Below are positions 1-8,501 of a stretch of 45,963 nucleotides of DNA, piece after piece (positions within the stretch are counted from its first letter, which is position 1; each line of letters opens with the position of its first letter). The position numbers and the translations under genes were made by a program. Source of the stretch: Candidatus Gastranaerophilales bacterium. Its GTDB lineage: Bacteria; Cyanobacteriota; Vampirovibrionia; Gastranaerophilales; Gastranaerophilaceae. Below the pieces are notes generated by a model. It was not told the origin of the DNA, did no database searches, and worked only from the letters and a program-made list of their open reading frames with translations. The stretch is taken from assembly GCA_947624685.1 (NCBI GenBank), contig CANQLJ010000010.1:1-45963 (forward strand), given 5' to 3'.

Positions 1-171
1 GTATTAGCAGAAGTTTCCCTCTGTTGTCCCCCGCTCAAGGGCAGATTTCCTATGTTGTACTCACCCGTCCGCCACTTTCCACTTTAGCAAGCTAAAGTTT
101 CTCGTTCGACTTGCATGTATGAGGCACACCGCCAGCGTTCGTCCTGAGCCAGGATCAAACTCTCCGTTGTC
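1..171 (-). rRNA. 16S ribosomal RNA, 5' end (partial)
   Basis: Read on the minus strand, positions 163-144 give the universal bacterial 16S 5' primer site (AGAGTTTGATCCTGGCTCAG). It is followed by the conserved GACGAACGCTGGCGG stretch and the helix before GTGGCGGACGGGTGAG. The mature 5' end is placed about 8 nt upstream, near 171; the exact end is inferred. The gene runs off the left edge, so only about 170 of roughly 1,500 nt are present. The remaining rRNA operon would lie to the left. Confidence 0.97.
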
Positions 172-976
172 AGAAATTTTTGTCAATTAATATATTGTAT
201 ATATCTGACACTCTGTGAAAGAGTGATTTGACTCATTTTGAAGTGTTTTGTTTTCACAAAACGCACTGTCCAATTGTTCTTTCGTTAAAAAAATCAACAG
301 GTATTTGTCGTTTGTATTTGTTATCGAGTATAGTGGTTAGTTGAGAGATTTGTTTGGTTTGATGTTGTTTGATTCCGCCGGTTTTTAAATTGTAGCCGGT
401 TTGATTACATCCTCATTCTTGTTGTTTAAGTTTAAGGACACCAAACTCCGTCTCATGTAACATATAATCGACAAGATATGATATTCTTTTTTCAATGTGC
501 AACTAAACTTAATTTATAAGACCAATTAATCATCGCAATTTAATTTTCAACCTTTGGGGTAATACATACGATTGATATTTAGTCGCATTTATTAGCCTAA
601 CACTTCAATTTTTTTTGTCAACATTTTATTTTTAAAAATCATCAATCTATACTAGATTTTATTGTGACTTTGTCTAATTCGATTCCTTGACTGCCTTGAG
701 GGCATTTTGGTGATAATCTTGACTTATTTTTTATTTTAATGCTTCAAATTGAAATGTACTGTTGAGCTAGGTCGCTCGAGTAACATTAATCATATTACAT
801 CAAAAAATAATTACAAGGGGTATGTTAAAATTTATTTACAAAACCGCCTGTCCCCAGCAAAACCGCCAGTTCCCCTAAAAAAACAAAAAACGCCCGCCCC
901 CAACAAACAAGAAAGCCGCCCTCAAAAAAATCGTCCCAAAAAACAAAACCACCCGCCCTCCGGAGAGAACCCCATC
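172..976. other. rRNA leader and gene-free region between 16S and the 204-aa protein gene
   Basis: About 800 bases without a convincing gene. On the minus strand it is the rRNA leader: an AT-rich stretch with a small hairpin (209-225, CACTCT/AGAGTG) and a second near 243-265 (GTTTTG/CAAAAC), plus a promoter candidate near 594-621. From about 845 to 970 the minus strand carries repeated G-tracts (GGCGG, GGGG, GGGCGGG) separated by T-rich spacers. The 92-codon plus-strand frame here is Pro/Lys/Gln-rich because it reads these C- and A-tracts, and it runs through a terminator, so I do not call it a gene. Confidence 0.6.
594..621 (-). promoter_or_regulatory. Candidate rRNA operon promoter
   Basis: On the minus strand a perfect TTGACA (621-616) is followed after 16 nt by TAGGCT (599-594), pointing at the 16S gene about 420 nt downstream. 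The -35 is perfect and the -10 is a partial match. A long leader is normal for rRNA operons. The start site is inferred. Confidence 0.45.
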
Positions 977-1010
977 AAAAAAGCAGCCTTTCAAACAAAA
1001 GACTGCTTTT
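977..1010 (-). terminator. Intrinsic terminator of the 204-aa protein gene
   Basis: On the minus strand AAAAGCAGTCTTT pairs with AAAGGCTGCTTTTTT around a short loop, ending in a T-run. It lies 17 nt past the stop codon of the gene at 1028-1642. Confidence 0.88.
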
Positions 1011-1027
1011 ATTATATTATTCATTAA

Positions 1028-1642
1028 TTATTTCTTGAATTGTTTAAGAAATTCTTCCAATTGTGCCGGATCTTTTAATTCAGGGTGTTTTTCAACAAAT
1101 TCTTTTGCATGCTTTGTCAATAATTTTTCCTTTAATTCAGATATATCTAAAGCTTTTTCGGCAGCGGTTCTTCCGTTTTCGATAAACACTTCTGCGGAAT
1201 TTCTGGCACTTTTTTCAACGTAATCTTTAATAATTCCAAGGTCTCTCATTGTTTGTTTTGTTGCAGATTCAGCGGCCACTTCTTCTGCAAATTTTTTTGC
1301 CGCTTTATCAGATGCAACAGCATCTTTGACCGCTTTTTTCACTGCTTCAGAAACGTCGGAACCTATTTTTTTAGTTTTTTCGCTGGCTTTTTTAGAAATG
1401 CCTTCATTAAATTTTGCAACTTCTTTTCCCAAATCTAATGTGCCATATTTTTTATAAAGTTCACTATCCGTCAAAACTTTTGCTTTCATCGTTGAAGATA
1501 AAGCGTCAAGCGAACCTTGAATTTTTTTTGTTCCGTTTTCAACTTCAAGCGGAACGATTTTCGCTGTTTTTAATTTTTTAGCTGCTTGAACGGCAACTTC
1601 AATAGCACCTTTTGCTTTTCCGGCAATTTTTTCAATACCCAT
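1028..1642 (-). CDS. Lys/Ala-rich helical protein, function unknown
   Basis: 204 residues, very rich in Lys, Ala and Glu, with heptad-like helical patterns almost throughout (for example around residues 75-125) and no cysteine. There is no signal peptide or membrane segment. The start is supported by an AAAGGAAA ribosome site about 7 nt upstream, and a strong terminator follows, so it appears to be a single-gene unit. It lies just upstream of the rRNA operon on the same strand. I do not recognise a family. The composition resembles LEA-like or nucleoid/stress-type amphipathic helical proteins, but that is only a compositional remark. Confident as a gene, not as to role. Confidence 0.75.
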   Translation of the reverse strand: MGIEKIAGKAKGAIEVAVQAAKKLKTAKIVPLEVENGTKKIQGSLDALSSTMKAKVLTDSELYKKYGTLDLGKEVAKFNEGISKKASEKTKKIGSDVSEAVKKAVKDAVASDKAAKKFAEEVAAESATKQTMRDLGIIKDYVEKSARNSAEVFIENGRTAAEKALDISELKEKLLTKHAKEFVEKHPELKDPAQLEEFLKQFKK

Positions 1643-1689
1643 TTTAAATTTCCTTTCTTTTTTAACTTTGATATTTTTATAAAAACATT

Positions 1690-1735
1690 TTTTTTAAAAA
1701 AACTGCTACCCCCCCCTTCGGGTGGTTTTGTTACA
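1690..1735 (-). terminator. Possible terminator with a long G-tract
   Basis: On the minus strand ACCACCC and a run of G bases (C-run near 1709-1716 on plus) can form a GC-rich hairpin around a GAAG-type loop, followed by AGCAG and a T-run. It lies about 140 nt downstream of the stop of the gene at 1870-2367. The T-run is not directly adjacent to the stem, so this is tentative. Confidence 0.4.
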
Positions 1736-1869
1736 AAAATTTACACAACACAACCATAATCAAGCTATAGCTTGAAAAAAAATTCAACCCCATCGGCTTG
1801 AAAAATTTAAAAACAAAAGAAAAGAAAAAACGCACGAAAATCAAATCCCAAAAAAGCGAAAACTAAGAC

Positions 1870-2367
1870 CTATTCAATACAATACTCATCCCATGAGCCA
1901 AAAATGAGGTCTTTGGACTTAATTTTTTTTGCCTCTTTAACCCAAGTGTCGCAATTTTTTATCCTTATTTCAAAACAAGAAAAGCAATGTCCGCAATAAG
2001 CTTCAACTATGCTTGGCAAGTGTCTTCTGGAAGGATGCTCCTCAAAAGCGTCATAGGCAATTTCTTCTTCGTATTTAAGGTATGTTGAATCCATATTTAC
2101 TTTGATTTTTGTCGGGATAAGCTTGATTCTGCGGCATTTCGGGCATTTTCGAATTGTGAAATATCTTGTTAAAATGAGCCCTTCTTTTTCGTCATACTGC
2201 TTCGATTCGTTTGCGATATTAACCAAAGACACGAAAATGCCGTCTCTGGTTTGTTTTGTGTAATAGGGATTAATCGAACCTATCCCCAAAAGTTCGAAAT
2301 TTTGTATTGGAACCTCTTTGATTTTGTGCGCCAACAGGCGATTTTTAGATAACAAAAAATCTAACAT
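1870..2367 (-). CDS. Hypothetical protein with paired CxxC motifs
   Basis: 165 residues. A CPKC pair near residue 74 and a CGHC-FSC cluster near residue 125 look like the two halves of a zinc ribbon, with a basic segment (KCRRIKLIPTKIK) after the first knuckle. No membrane segments are seen. It lies 59 nt downstream of pheA on the same strand and may be co-transcribed. There is no clear ribosome site before the ATG. A nucleic-acid-binding or structural zinc role is possible but not shown. I do not recognise the family. Confidence 0.65.
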   Translation of the reverse strand: MLDFLLSKNRLLAHKIKEVPIQNFELLGIGSINPYYTKQTRDGIFVSLVNIANESKQYDEKEGLILTRYFTIRKCPKCRRIKLIPTKIKVNMDSTYLKYEEEIAYDAFEEHPSRRHLPSIVEAYCGHCFSCFEIRIKNCDTWVKEAKKIKSKDLIFGSWDEYCIE

Positions 2368-2426
2368 AATATTTTATCTTACATTATTATATTTTTTTTG
2401 CATACTTCTTCATAAAATTAAACATT

Positions 2427-3257
2427 TTATATATTTATATAGCTGCCCAAAAGCTTATAGAAATTGCATTTCGACTTAATTTCATCAAGCGCATCAGCTA
2501 TATCAAGAGCGTCTGCTTCAATATCCGCAAAGAAATTATATTCCCCAAAGACCTTTTTAGAAGGGCGAGATTCAAGATACAAAAGATTCAAGCCATAGAT
2601 ATTAATTAAATATAAGATTTTCAGCAATTCGCCCGGGGAATTTTTCGCGTTAAAAACAATTGAAGTTCTTGAATTTTTGCCCAAATCGATATTTTCATCA
2701 AGAAGCCTTGAAACAAGCACAAAGCGCGTTTTATTATCCAAAATATCGGAAATATTTTTCCCTATTATATTATAGTTTAATTTTTCGCCCAAAGCCAAAT
2801 CCCCGATTGCGCCATAGCTTTCATCCAATTCATTTAATGAATTAAGAGCTTTTGAAGTCGAATCGGCCTCGATTAAATTAATATTTTCATCAAAATTTTT
2901 AATAATATAATCCTGACACTGCGCAAGGGCGCTGGGATGCGAGATTATGTTTTTTATATCTTCCTTTTTTCCTTTGGAAAATAGGCAATGATTAATCTCT
3001 ATTTCGCTTTGAGCAAGGATTTTGACATCCGTTTTATATAGATTATCTAATGTCGCATGGACAATCCCATCGAGCGAATTTTCAATCGGCAAAACGCCGA
3101 AAGTGCCCGGGGTTTTATCTAATATATCAATTGTTTTAGATATTGTCGAGACCGGTTTTAATTCAAAATCATTGAAATATTTAAGTTTTTCAACAAATTT
3201 TTTTGCCGCATGTTCACAATTTGTGCCTTTTGGCCCAAGAAAATAAAGCATTTTCAA
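2427..3257 (-). CDS. pheA: Prephenate dehydratase
   Basis: Converts prephenate to phenylpyruvate in phenylalanine synthesis. The 276 residues match a monofunctional enzyme: a PDT domain (about 1-185) beginning FLGPKGTNCEHAA, with GVLPIENS (residues 54-61) and the catalytic TRF triad (177-179), then a C-terminal ACT domain (about 195-276) with the ESRP motif (229-232) that binds regulatory phenylalanine. No chorismate mutase domain is fused. The start is probably TTG at 3257: an AGAAGGA ribosome site inside the end of smpB sits 8 nt upstream, against 14 nt for the ATG at 3251. The gap to smpB is only 3 nt, so the two are co-transcribed and probably translationally coupled. Confidence 0.96.
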   Translation of the reverse strand: MKMLYFLGPKGTNCEHAAKKFVEKLKYFNDFELKPVSTISKTIDILDKTPGTFGVLPIENSLDGIVHATLDNLYKTDVKILAQSEIEINHCLFSKGKKEDIKNIISHPSALAQCQDYIIKNFDENINLIEADSTSKALNSLNELDESYGAIGDLALGEKLNYNIIGKNISDILDNKTRFVLVSRLLDENIDLGKNSRTSIVFNAKNSPGELLKILYLINIYGLNLLYLESRPSKKVFGEYNFFADIEADALDIADALDEIKSKCNFYKLLGSYINI

Positions 3258-3260
3258 TTT

Positions 3261-3737
3261 CTAAATCCTTCTTAAATTTTGATTAATGTCGCGGTTGATG
3301 TCGGCTTGTTTTTTGGATTCTCTTTTATCATAAAGCTTTTTACCCTTCGCAAGAGCAATTTCGAGCTTCACATATTGATTCGAAAAATACATTTTTGTAG
3401 GGACAATGGTGTATTTTTCCTGTTTAACTTTATTTGAAATTTTTAATAATTCTTTTTTATTTAAAAGAAGCTTTCTTTCGCGCCTCGGCTCGTGATTATA
3501 GATATTTCCGAATTCATAAGGCGAAATGTGGCAATTGATTAAATATGCTTCCAAGTCGTCTGTGAGCTTGATATAGCTATCTTTTAGGTTCGCTCCGTTT
3601 TTTCGAATCGATTTAATTTCCGTTCCTAAAAGGCAAATCCCCGCTTCAAATTTATCAAACAAAAGAAAATCGAAGCTTGCTTTTTTGTTTGATGAGATTA
3701 ATTTAGAAGGGTTTTTGGCTTTTTCGTCTTTTTTCAT
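3261..3737 (-). CDS. smpB: SsrA-binding protein SmpB
   Basis: Binds tmRNA and takes part in rescue of stalled ribosomes. At 158 residues it is full length, with the conserved core GTEIKSIRKNGANLKDSY, the NHEPRRERKLLL motif and the positively charged tail (KKLYDKRESKKQ) that enters the ribosomal A site. It is first in an operon with pheA. There is no ribosome site before the ATG; instead TATTAT (3750-3745) ends 7 nt before it, so the mRNA may be leaderless. It diverges from the sensor kinase gene across 81 nt. Confidence 0.97.
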   Translation of the reverse strand: MKKDEKAKNPSKLISSNKKASFDFLLFDKFEAGICLLGTEIKSIRKNGANLKDSYIKLTDDLEAYLINCHISPYEFGNIYNHEPRRERKLLLNKKELLKISNKVKQEKYTIVPTKMYFSNQYVKLEIALAKGKKLYDKRESKKQADINRDINQNLRRI

Positions 3738-3744
3738 ATATTAA

Positions 3745-3750
3745 ATAATA
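3745..3750 (-). promoter_or_regulatory. -10 element for smpB (leaderless type)
   Basis: On the minus strand TATTAT is followed by 7 nt and then the smpB ATG. A weak -35-like TTTAAA lies 17 nt upstream. Transcription would start about at the start codon. Confidence 0.4.
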
Positions 3751-3803
3751 GCGCAATCAAAAAAATATTTAAAGAAATTGTATTATGTTTATTTTTTAAA
3801 TTA

Positions 3804-3812
3804 TGTTACAAT
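3804..3812 (+). promoter_or_regulatory. Extended -10 element for the sensor kinase (leaderless type)
   Basis: TGTTACAAT (an extended -10, TG-N-TACAAT) ends 6 nt before the ATG at 3819, and no ribosome site is present. This places the predicted start of transcription at the start codon. Confidence 0.45.
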
Positions 3813-3818
3813 TTTTTT

Positions 3819-6116
3819 ATGAAAAAGAAATTTAATTTAGATTTAACGACCCAAAATAAACTGATTATTATGGCGCTTGTTTTTTCAACTGTCTTGATTA
3901 TATTAAGTTCGCTTTGGGCAATGGGTAGAATAAAATATGAAGTCGACAAAGGCTATAGAGACCTTGGAAATTTATTGAGCAAGACTTTGGCTTTGCAAAA
4001 CTATGAAATTACGCAGTCTCAAATAAATCCGATTGCTCTTTCGCACTTAAAAGCCCATGTTAATTCGATTTTAGCTTCGACAAACGACATTTCATTTATC
4101 TCTTTTAAAAACCAAGACGGAAAAATAATCTATTCGACAAAAGATATATTTGAAAAAAGGACAAAACCCTCTGACACAAAAACATCTTCTCAAATTTTGG
4201 ATTCGAACGGAAAACTCGTGGGCACGGTTGAAATCGGGCTTCCGGTCGACAAAGTTAATAACGTCACAAAAACAATCAAAGGCGCAATTTTTGCAATATT
4301 CAGCTTCATTTGGCTCATTTTCACAGCCGTCATCTTAATCAACGCGCTTTTAATCAAAAGAGAACTGACACTTTTACATAACGGCGTCAAAGAAATTGAA
4401 CAAGGGAAATTCGGCACCGTCTTAAACTATAACCAAGCCTCGGGCGAAGTTAAAGAGCTTTTTGACGCGTTTAACGATATGTCAAAGAAGCTTCATAACT
4501 ATGAAGAACAAAATATCGACCAATTGACGCTTGAGAGAAACAAATTGGAAGCGGTGTTAATGAGCATAGCTAACGGGGTTGTCGTCTGCGATAACCATGA
4601 CAAGGTTTCAATAATCAATTCAAGCGCCCAAAAAATCCTCAATGTCGCACAAAATCAAATCTTAAATACATCAATTCAAAAATACTGCGACTCGGCGGGG
4701 GAATTTTGTTTCAAAGAAAAAATCACAATATTTAAAAACACTCCGCTTGATGTAATTGAGAAAAAACCGCTTGAGTTCAACATTAACGTCGATAAAAGAG
4801 TCATAAAATCAATCATATCGCCAATGTATTCTAAAATGCACGACTATTTAGGCTATATTATTGTCTTAATCGATATTACAAAAGAAGCAGAGGTCGACAG
4901 ATTAAAAGACGACTTCATTTCAAACGTTTCCCATGAATTAAGAACGCCGGTTACGATATTGAGCACTTACGCAGACACTTTATATAACCTCGGAAGCGAA
5001 TTTAGCTATGAAGAACAAAAAGAATTCATCGGAACAATTAACCAAGAAGTCGTCAGATTAAATAAAATGGTTAATGATATTTTGGATTTTTCAAGGCTTC
5101 AATCCGGTCAAACTCTTGAAAAAGAAAAACAGGATATTACTCTCACGATTGATAAAATCGCCCAAAGCCACAAGGTTTTAGCCGATGAAAAAAATATCTC
5201 GATTACGGTTATAAAAGAAGAAAATCTTCCCAAAATCTCTTATAACGCTCAAAGTATCGAAAGAGCACTGAGCAACCTCATCACAAACGCGATAAAATAT
5301 TCTAACGACAACACGAGAGTTAAAATCAGAGCGGAAATCGCGCGTGACCCCAATTATCTTGAAATAAGCGTCGAAGACCAAGGAATAGGGATAGCTCCCG
5401 AGTATCAAAAGACGATTTTTGAAAGATTTTATAGAATTGAAAATCAAGTCCACACCGTAAAAGGAACGGGCCTTGGGCTTCATTTGGTCAAGATTGCAAT
5501 CGAAAAACACCACCAAGGCAAGGTTTTTGTTAAATCAAAATTAAACGAAGGTTCGACTTTTTCTATTTGGCTTCCGATAGATAAAAACGATGTCGGAGCA
5601 AAAAAACCGCAAGATTACAGCGTTTTAGACAGTTTTAATTATAAAACTCCGCAGCAATTGAATGAACAAAACCCTCAAAGCACATTAAATGAATTAAGCG
5701 AAGCCGGTCAATTAAATGAATATGGCGCGCAAGGCGGGCAGTTGCAAGAAAAAAATTATGAAGAATATAAAATTGAAAAAATAGAAGATTATTCTAAAAA
5801 AGCCAATTTTGATGCGCAATTTATCGGCCATAACAACGAAGAACTCCAAACGATTGAACAAAATAAAGAAATTGAAAATAATAAAGAAAATCTGTTTTTT
5901 GAAGAATTTAAAAAAGAAACGATTCCTTCTCAAAACCCGATTAATAAGGCAAATGACCTTGACAACAATCAACAAAAAAATGTTGAATTTGATAATGAAA
6001 TTGGTAAAGAAATTGACAAGGAAAACGGGCAAGAAACCTTATTATCCCAAAAAACTCAACAAATCCAAGACGAACAGGGGGATTGGGAAATATCTTTTGA
6101 AGTGCGCGACAATTAA
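3819..6116 (+). CDS. Membrane sensor histidine kinase with long disordered tail
   Basis: Membrane-bound two-component kinase. Order: TM1 (about 14-35), extracytoplasmic sensor (36-150), TM2 (about 154-180), HAMP (181-235), a PAS-like domain (about 240-355), HisKA with phosphoacceptor His372 in FISNVSHELRTP, and HATPase_c with N490 (NLITNAIKYS), the DQGIGI box and GTGLGLHLVK. This is the PhoR/WalK-like layout. After the ATPase domain (ends about 585) comes a tail of some 180 residues rich in Gln, Asn, Glu and Lys, with repeated LNE motifs and no recognisable domain. No response regulator lies nearby, so it is an orphan here. It is convergent with the GH57 gene across 37 nt, where TTTTGG/CCAAAA (6130-6153) may form a weak shared hairpin. 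Confidence 0.93.
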   Translation: MKKKFNLDLTTQNKLIIMALVFSTVLIILSSLWAMGRIKYEVDKGYRDLGNLLSKTLALQNYEITQSQINPIALSHLKAHVNSILASTNDISFISFKNQDGKIIYSTKDIFEKRTKPSDTKTSSQILDSNGKLVGTVEIGLPVDKVNNVTKTIKGAIFAIFSFIWLIFTAVILINALLIKRELTLLHNGVKEIEQGKFGTVLNYNQASGEVKELFDAFNDMSKKLHNYEEQNIDQLTLERNKLEAVLMSIANGVVVCDNHDKVSIINSSAQKILNVAQNQILNTSIQKYCDSAGEFCFKEKITIFKNTPLDVIEKKPLEFNINVDKRVIKSIISPMYSKMHDYLGYIIVLIDITKEAEVDRLKDDFISNVSHELRTPVTILSTYADTLYNLGSEFSYEEQKEFIGTINQEVVRLNKMVNDILDFSRLQSGQTLEKEKQDITLTIDKIAQSHKVLADEKNISITVIKEENLPKISYNAQSIERALSNLITNAIKYSNDNTRVKIRAEIARDPNYLEISVEDQGIGIAPEYQKTIFERFYRIENQVHTVKGTGLGLHLVKIAIEKHHQGKVFVKSKLNEGSTFSIWLPIDKNDVGAKKPQDYSVLDSFNYKTPQQLNEQNPQSTLNELSEAGQLNEYGAQGGQLQEKNYEEYKIEKIEDYSKKANFDAQFIGHNNEELQTIEQNKEIENNKENLFFEEFKKETIPSQNPINKANDLDNNQQKNVEFDNEIGKEIDKENGQETLLSQKTQQIQDEQGDWEISFEVRDN

Positions 6117-6153
6117 AAACATTTAGGGATTTTGGTTGGCATAAAGTCCAAAA

Positions 6154-8385
6154 CTACAGCTCAATCAGAACATCTTGCGCGTAAACATCGTTTATAAGCT
6201 CGTTTGTGGAATCGATGATACAGAATGACACCGGTTTATCAAGGCAATTTAGGTCTTGTCTTGGGATTTTGAGCTCTATGACGTCTTTATAGACGACTTT
6301 GGAATCTTTTGATAACGTTTGGCACCAGAGATTATTTTGGATTGCGCGGTTGAAAAATAATCTTGAAATATAGTTTAAATTAAAGCAAAAACGCACTTCA
6401 TAGCTGAAATGATTTTTCAAAATCGGATAGAAATTGTCGTTTTTGTTCACATATCGAATAGTGCTTTTATATTTTTCGTTATCGAGCGCAAAATAGATTG
6501 CGATTTGGTTTTGGATGTTTTCTCTTGAAATTTTTGTCGAATTTCGATTTAAAATGAACCTAAAATATAGGTTTTTATCGTCTTTTCCGAAATATATGTT
6601 TTTGATTAATGATGAAATATTGGCGCTAGGCCCGTCGGGGATGAAGATATAGCCCGCGTTTTTCCATTCTTTGTTTTTATCTTCAATATCGCAAGTTAAG
6701 CTTGGGGTGATGTTTTTTAGGGGATTTCGAAGATTTCTGTTTTGAATATCAACCAACGGATTAAAAAGATATTTCGGAACCTCCAAACCTATGATTTCAT
6801 AGACGTTTATAAGGTGTGAACGAAACAGATAATCAAATATATCGTCGTTTTTAGACTCGTTGGGCTCTCCATACCACCAATACCAGTCGCTTCCTTGGGC
6901 AATCAAAATCTCTCTTTTTGCTTGGGAATAAATCTTTTCAAACTCTTGTTTTTGTTTATTGTTTTTGATTGTTTTTTGCTTTTTTTGGGCATATTTTTCA
7001 AGATCGTCGCTCACACTTTTTAAATACAGCCAGGCGAGGTTTTTTGTCTTTTCGCCTATCCAAAGGTCGAAATTGCGGTTAATCCAAGAGCCGCCTTTAA
7101 TGTTTTCAATGATTTCAGGGGGATTGCTTTCGATATAATCAGATATTAAAACCGTTTCAAGCGTGTCATCATCGTTGATTAAGCCATACAAAGTATCCAG
7201 AAACTCCGCTCCGTCGTTTTGATATGTCTCCCAACAATTTTCCCCATCCAGCGCAATTGTCACAATGTGGCTTTTTCGAGGAGAATTTTGGATTTTTGAT
7301 TGAATGATTTTGATTTTTTCATACAGGTCATTTGCCGCGATTTTAGAGTCATAGTTGCCATAGCCGAAATTAATCAAATTTGAGAAAAATGAATCCGCAA
7401 AAAGAATATTAATTGGGTTTTTAGACTTTTTAAGATAGTTTATCGTGAGATTATAAGGGTTTTCTAAATTGCCCTCAAAGTCTCTCATAAACTCTTTTTT
7501 GATTGATTTAGATAATATTCCTTCATCCAATATCGTCCATTTAAAGCCGAATTTGCCCAATATATCTGCCGTTGCGTTACATACGCAAAGTTCGCTCAGC
7601 CACATACCCCTTGGCTGCGTTTCAAAAATTTTTCTGTATTTTTCTTTGGCAAATTCGATTTGGAGCTTTGCGTCATTTTTAAAAGAAGTTTTTTGGGGTA
7701 AATTTTCAAAATTCTTTATCTCTTTTCCTTGAAAACTCAGCAATAAAGGCATCACCGGGTGATAATAGGGACTTGTTGAAACTTCAATTTTTCCTCTTTT
7801 TTGATAATTTTTATATTCGACCAAAATCCTTTTTATTATATCAAGCTGGATTTCATAGATTTTTTTTCTGTCCTCAAGGCTATAGCCCTTTTGCTTTTCA
7901 TAAAGATTTTTTAATATCGGATAGTCCTTAACAAAAAATTCATCAATCCACAAAAGAGTGTAATTTGCCATAATATCGAAGTATTGAGTGTCGCTAAATA
8001 TATCAACATCGAGGTTTTTGGCGTTTGCTCTTTTGTTAAAAAGTTCGGTAAAATACGGGCTTTTTAAAACCATATTTTTATAATTGAGGTCAAAATAGTT
8101 GTTTAAAATAAAGATTTTATCTTCTTTTTCAAGTTTATCTTTCAACAAAAGCTTTAAATGCAGGTCTTTTGCGCCATCAAGATATTTTTCAAGCGCATTT
8201 AATAAAACGGGCGAAAAATTAAAGTTCAATTTGATGTTATCAAATTTTTCTATCCTCAATAACATATCCAGATAATCTTTTGAGGCATGGAGCCTTGAAT
8301 AGGGCAAAAGAAAATCGTCCGTATAATTTCTTTGATAATTTGGCTGATGAAAGTGCCAAACAAAAGCTATGTTTAATTTTTTCAT
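6154..8385 (-). CDS. Glycoside hydrolase family 57 protein (alpha-glucan acting)
   Basis: 743 residues. The N-terminus has the GH57 signature (AFVWHFHQPNYQ). The catalytic nucleophile is expected at Glu265 (GMWLSELCV) and the acid/base at Asp380 (ALDGENCWETY); DWYWWYGE near residue 500 is also typical. After the barrel and helical part (to about 540), a C-terminal beta-rich region of about 180 residues follows. Families of this type act on alpha-1,4-glucans (amylase, 4-alpha-glucanotransferase or branching activity); the exact reaction cannot be told. No signal peptide, so probably cytoplasmic, acting on glycogen or maltodextrin. A good promoter (TTGCGA-17-TATAAT) precedes it, with a 12-nt gap from -10 to ATG and no clear ribosome site. 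It diverges from glyA. Confidence 0.92.
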   Translation of the reverse strand: MKKLNIAFVWHFHQPNYQRNYTDDFLLPYSRLHASKDYLDMLLRIEKFDNIKLNFNFSPVLLNALEKYLDGAKDLHLKLLLKDKLEKEDKIFILNNYFDLNYKNMVLKSPYFTELFNKRANAKNLDVDIFSDTQYFDIMANYTLLWIDEFFVKDYPILKNLYEKQKGYSLEDRKKIYEIQLDIIKRILVEYKNYQKRGKIEVSTSPYYHPVMPLLLSFQGKEIKNFENLPQKTSFKNDAKLQIEFAKEKYRKIFETQPRGMWLSELCVCNATADILGKFGFKWTILDEGILSKSIKKEFMRDFEGNLENPYNLTINYLKKSKNPINILFADSFFSNLINFGYGNYDSKIAANDLYEKIKIIQSKIQNSPRKSHIVTIALDGENCWETYQNDGAEFLDTLYGLINDDDTLETVLISDYIESNPPEIIENIKGGSWINRNFDLWIGEKTKNLAWLYLKSVSDDLEKYAQKKQKTIKNNKQKQEFEKIYSQAKREILIAQGSDWYWWYGEPNESKNDDIFDYLFRSHLINVYEIIGLEVPKYLFNPLVDIQNRNLRNPLKNITPSLTCDIEDKNKEWKNAGYIFIPDGPSANISSLIKNIYFGKDDKNLYFRFILNRNSTKISRENIQNQIAIYFALDNEKYKSTIRYVNKNDNFYPILKNHFSYEVRFCFNLNYISRLFFNRAIQNNLWCQTLSKDSKVVYKDVIELKIPRQDLNCLDKPVSFCIIDSTNELINDVYAQDVLIEL

Positions 8386-8397
8386 GACCGTAATTTA

Positions 8398-8426
8398 ATT
8401 ATAGCTTTATTTTCAATTATTCGCAA
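8398..8426 (-). promoter_or_regulatory. Promoter of the GH57 gene
   Basis: On the minus strand TTGCGA (8426-8421), a 17-nt spacer and a perfect TATAAT (8403-8398) lie just upstream of the ATG at 8385. Confidence 0.6.
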
Positions 8427-8501
8427 ATTATTTTTACTAAAAATTTTTTTTCGGGTAAAATGATTTTAATAATCAAATAAATTTTATGGGAGGAGTATTA
8501 A

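Noticed and set aside
749-1027. 92-codon plus-strand frame rich in Pro, Lys and Gln
   Set aside because: It reads through C/A-rich tracts and the terminator of the opposite gene, has no ribosome site and no domain-like composition.
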